Assembly: GCA_002336485.1 (NCBI GenBank)
Contig: DDCZ01000022.1
Location: forward strand, 1,861-8,616
Direction of reading: 5' to 3'
Length of the DNA stretch: 6,756 nucleotides
DNA from: Flavobacteriales bacterium UBA1993
GTDB lineage: Bacteria > Bacteroidota > Bacteroidia > Flavobacteriales_G > Salibacteraceae
Shown here: piece after piece, positions 5,749 through 6,756 of the stretch
How the letters are laid out: every line of letters starts with the position of its first letter
How positions within the stretch are numbered: position 1 is the stretch's first letter
The notes under the pieces: generated by a model
Database searches by the model: none
Seen by the model: only the letters and a program-made list of their open reading frames with translations
Told to the model about the DNA's origin: nothing
Program-made: the position numbers and the translations under genes

Positions 5749-5866
5749 CAAAGCTCCCCTTCCTGGACTTATCTCGAACCAAGTGTACGAGGGATTCGCT
5801 CAACTCTACGAACTGAGGGCCTTCATGGGATGTAACGGAAATGATGGTGTGAATGCGCAATGCTGA
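5732..5866 (+). CDS. Doubtful 44-residue ORF upstream of the small MPRKKG gene
   Basis: ATG 5732 to TGA 5864-5866 encodes a peptide containing LISNQVYEGFAQLYELRAF and ending GCNGNDGVNAQC. The middle part has a helix-like, protein-like composition, which is why it is listed. Against it, the start codon lies inside the hairpin at 5716-5748, no ribosome site is visible, and no family is recognised. The frame is open further upstream to a TGA at 5693-5695, so it may instead be the tail of a lost gene. Confidence 0.25.
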   Translation: MIQRAFKAPLPGLISNQVYEGFAQLYELRAFMGCNGNDGVNAQC

Positions 5867-5923
5867 TGCAGTAAGGAAACGCATCCCACTCCATTACTAA
5901 ACCAGAATAAAGAAGAAGAATCT

Positions 5924-6172
5924 ATGCCTCGGAAGAAGGGAATACCCAACAAGACAACTGCAGACTCCAAGAGAGTACTCGTGGAAATTTTAGAAGGTCA
6001 ATCTTCAAACCTTGAGGTTGCTCTGAAGGAGGTGTTTGAGTCGGATAAGCGTGGGTACTTACATGCTATGACCAAGTTGCTTGCGTTTGTTTTGCCGAAA
6101 GGAAGCGTTCATACGATCGAGCACGGTACAAAGACTAAACCCCCGAGTTGGTTTGATACGCCTGAAGGTTAG
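5924..6172 (+). CDS. Small phage/mobile-element protein (MPRKKGIPNK family)
   Basis: It has 82 residues. It starts with the basic MPRKKGIPNKTTADSKR, seen in many short Bacteroidetes phage and mobile-element proteins. Next come a helix with EILEGQSSNLEVALKEVFES and 'RGYLHAMTKLLAFVLPK' (43-59), and an acidic end (WFDTPEG). The 'L..LL.FVLPK' ending resembles small DNA-binding or terminase-associated proteins; this is family resemblance from memory, not a demonstrated function. A purine-rich AGAAGAAGAA lies a few bases before the ATG and supports this start. After the stop, another frame reads VEHDNPALRQMYQLFHSP (6175-6228) before repeat copy B, perhaps the remains of a following gene. Confidence 0.65.
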   Translation: MPRKKGIPNKTTADSKRVLVEILEGQSSNLEVALKEVFESDKRGYLHAMTKLLAFVLPKGSVHTIEHGTKTKPPSWFDTPEG

Positions 6173-6248
6173 TTGAACACGATAATCCTGCGCTGAGGCA
6201 GATGTATCAACTGTTTCATTCGCCGTGAATTAGGGTAGTGAAAGCCAC

Positions 6249-6302
6249 CATTGCCAGGGTACTGCCGAGGCTGTGAGGGTGGTTGAATGGTATTTGCATT
6301 GA
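6249..6302 (+). pseudogene. VRR-NUC tail fragment in repeat copy B
   Basis: The frame reads HCQGTAEAVRVVEWYLH and then TGA at 6300-6302, matching HCQGSAEAVRMLEWYLH in copy A. Only the last helix of the nuclease is left; the GRVSPSQKEW part present in copy A is absent. The stop directly after EWYLH is probably the original end of the nuclease gene. Confidence 0.55.
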
Positions 6303-6317
6303 TATTTCGTATATTCC
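6283..6317 (+). promoter_or_regulatory. Putative promoter of the 6335 gene
   Basis: TATATTCC at 6310-6317 and TTG at 6283-6285, with the same 24-base spacing as in copy A, end 17 bases before the ATG. The -7 match is weaker than in copy A (TTCC for TTTG). Conservation of the whole leader between the two copies is the main support. Confidence 0.3.
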
Positions 6318-6334
6318 ATTCAGATAGAACTGTC

Positions 6335-6756
6335 ATGAAGCGAATCCTTTTCATATCGTTTGCCATTGCGTTGGGGTTGAACCTCAATGCGCAGGATGAA
6401 TGTGAGAATCCAGACTTGAATTGTGATGGATTTGTCAACGTAAATGACCTTCTCGGGATGCTCAGCTACTTTGGGGATGAAGAGGATGGTCAATGGCTTG
6501 ACGGTGACGACTGCTTCAGTCCTGACGTGAATTGTGACGGATTTGTTAACGTCAACGATTTACTTGTTTTGCTCAGTTCTTTTGGTGAGCAAGACTTAGA
6601 TGGAGACGGTATTTGGGATTCAGAAGACGATTGTGTGTGTGCTATTGAGGGCTGCACAGATATTGGGGCTTGTAACTTCGATTCGCTTGCTACAGAAGAT
6701 GATGGATCATGTTTTGTTGCTTCGGATTGGATTCAGCAAGGCGCTGACATCGACGG
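6335..6756 (+). CDS. Secreted protein with paired dockerin-like repeats (3' end outside the window)
   Basis: The frame is open for 140 codons from ATG 6335 to the window edge. Residues 1-20 are the signal peptide (MKRILFISFAIALGLNLNAQ), nearly the same as at 302 and 1720. DECENP leads into two dockerin-type units, 27-48 (DLNCDGFVNVNDLL) and 64-85 (DVNCDGFVNVNDLL), joined by an acidic linker. Each has the Asp/Asn ligand spacing of a calcium loop followed by a Leu-rich helix and FG. Residues 87-100 (DLDGDGIWDSEDDC) resemble a thrombospondin type-3 calcium loop. A Cys-rich repeat then begins, GCTDIGACNFDSLATEDDGS (107-126). The protein is probably large, calcium-stabilised and surface-exposed or secreted. 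Dockerins sit at the end of cellulosomal enzymes; here the pair is at the N-terminus and cohesin binding is not implied. Confidence 0.85.
   Translation, partial: MKRILFISFAIALGLNLNAQDECENPDLNCDGFVNVNDLLGMLSYFGDEEDGQWLDGDDCFSPDVNCDGFVNVNDLLVLLSSFGEQDLDGDGIWDSEDDCVCAIEGCTDIGACNFDSLATEDDGSCFVASDWIQQGADID
6413..6589 (+). repeat. Tandem dockerin-like coding repeat
   Basis: Two units of 66 bases (6413-6478 and 6524-6589) share most of their sequence, for example TTGAATTGTGATGGATTTGT against GTGAATTGTGACGGATTTGT. The differences in the first half are mostly at third codon positions, so the copies were kept under protein-level selection after duplication. Confidence 0.65.

Larger units (their letters stand above)
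6241..6393 (+). repeat. Direct repeat copy B: nuclease tail + start region + signal peptide
   Basis: It is homologous to 207-360 (see that entry). One base is missing near its start relative to copy A (GCCACC against GCCATCC), so the nuclease frame is shifted only in its first few codons. The match begins abruptly at AAAGCCA 6241 and ends at the NAQ codons. Upstream of 6241 there is no similarity to the region before 207. Both copies have the same orientation, so recombination between them would delete or circularise about 6 kb. Confidence 0.85.

Noticed and set aside
5751..5825. tRNA-like sequence on the minus strand (CTCAGTTCGTAGAG and GGTTCGA)
   Set aside because: The D-arm and T-loop look-alikes are present, but the acceptor arms do not pair, the T loop is one base too long and no anticodon arm forms. 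A plus-strand peptide frame covers the same bases. It is a chance match or at best a decayed remnant.
6169..6438. Minus-strand ORF of 89 codons across repeat copy B
   Set aside because: It is antisense to the conserved leader and the signal peptide of the 6335 gene.

Overview
The window looks like an accessory region of a marine Bacteroidota genome, most likely Flavobacteriales near the Cryomorphaceae/Schleiferiaceae. The grounds are secreted proteins with signal peptides ending in NAQ, Cys-rich repeats of the GCTD..A.NY...AT.DDGSC type, dockerin-like D.N.DG.VN..DLL units, Bacteroidetes-style lipoproteins, and a gene resembling the DUF6371 proteins of Bacteroidetes mobile elements. This placement is an inference from protein style; no rRNA or marker gene is present.

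Layout. Positions 1-290 hold two gene remnants in one frame: the C-terminus of a protein with a GWISW..FLG motif, ending at 98, and a VRR-NUC nuclease tail ending at 290. The tail runs into the start region of a large secreted cupredoxin/Cys-repeat/dockerin-like protein (302-1687). Next is an orphan signal peptide (1720-1803), the broken start of a second secreted gene. A minus-strand cluster follows: a TPR lipoprotein (3509-2790), another lipoprotein (2719-2015) and a small two-helix membrane protein (2012-1800). The divergent plus-strand gene at 3671-4459 appears to be a distant paralogue of the 2015-2719 lipoprotein. From 4641 to 6172 the content looks mobile: a DUF6371-like gene without its usual N-terminal zinc ribbon, a 300-base stretch rich in hairpins, a doubtful 44-codon ORF, and a small MPRKKGIPNK protein of phage/mobile-element type. 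At 6241 the block from 207-360 recurs (VRR-NUC tail, presumed promoter, signal peptide) and leads into another secreted dockerin-like protein that runs off the window at 6756.

The main theme is a module, nuclease-gene tail plus promoter plus signal peptide, present in two copies about 6 kb apart at roughly 88% identity by hand count. A third, partial signal-peptide copy lies between them. Each complete copy drives a different secreted Ca/Cu-binding-style protein. This suggests recombination between surface-protein start cassettes, with the lipoprotein cluster and phage-like genes lying between the repeats. I did not identify a complete defence, CRISPR or transposase system, nor a functional RNA gene.
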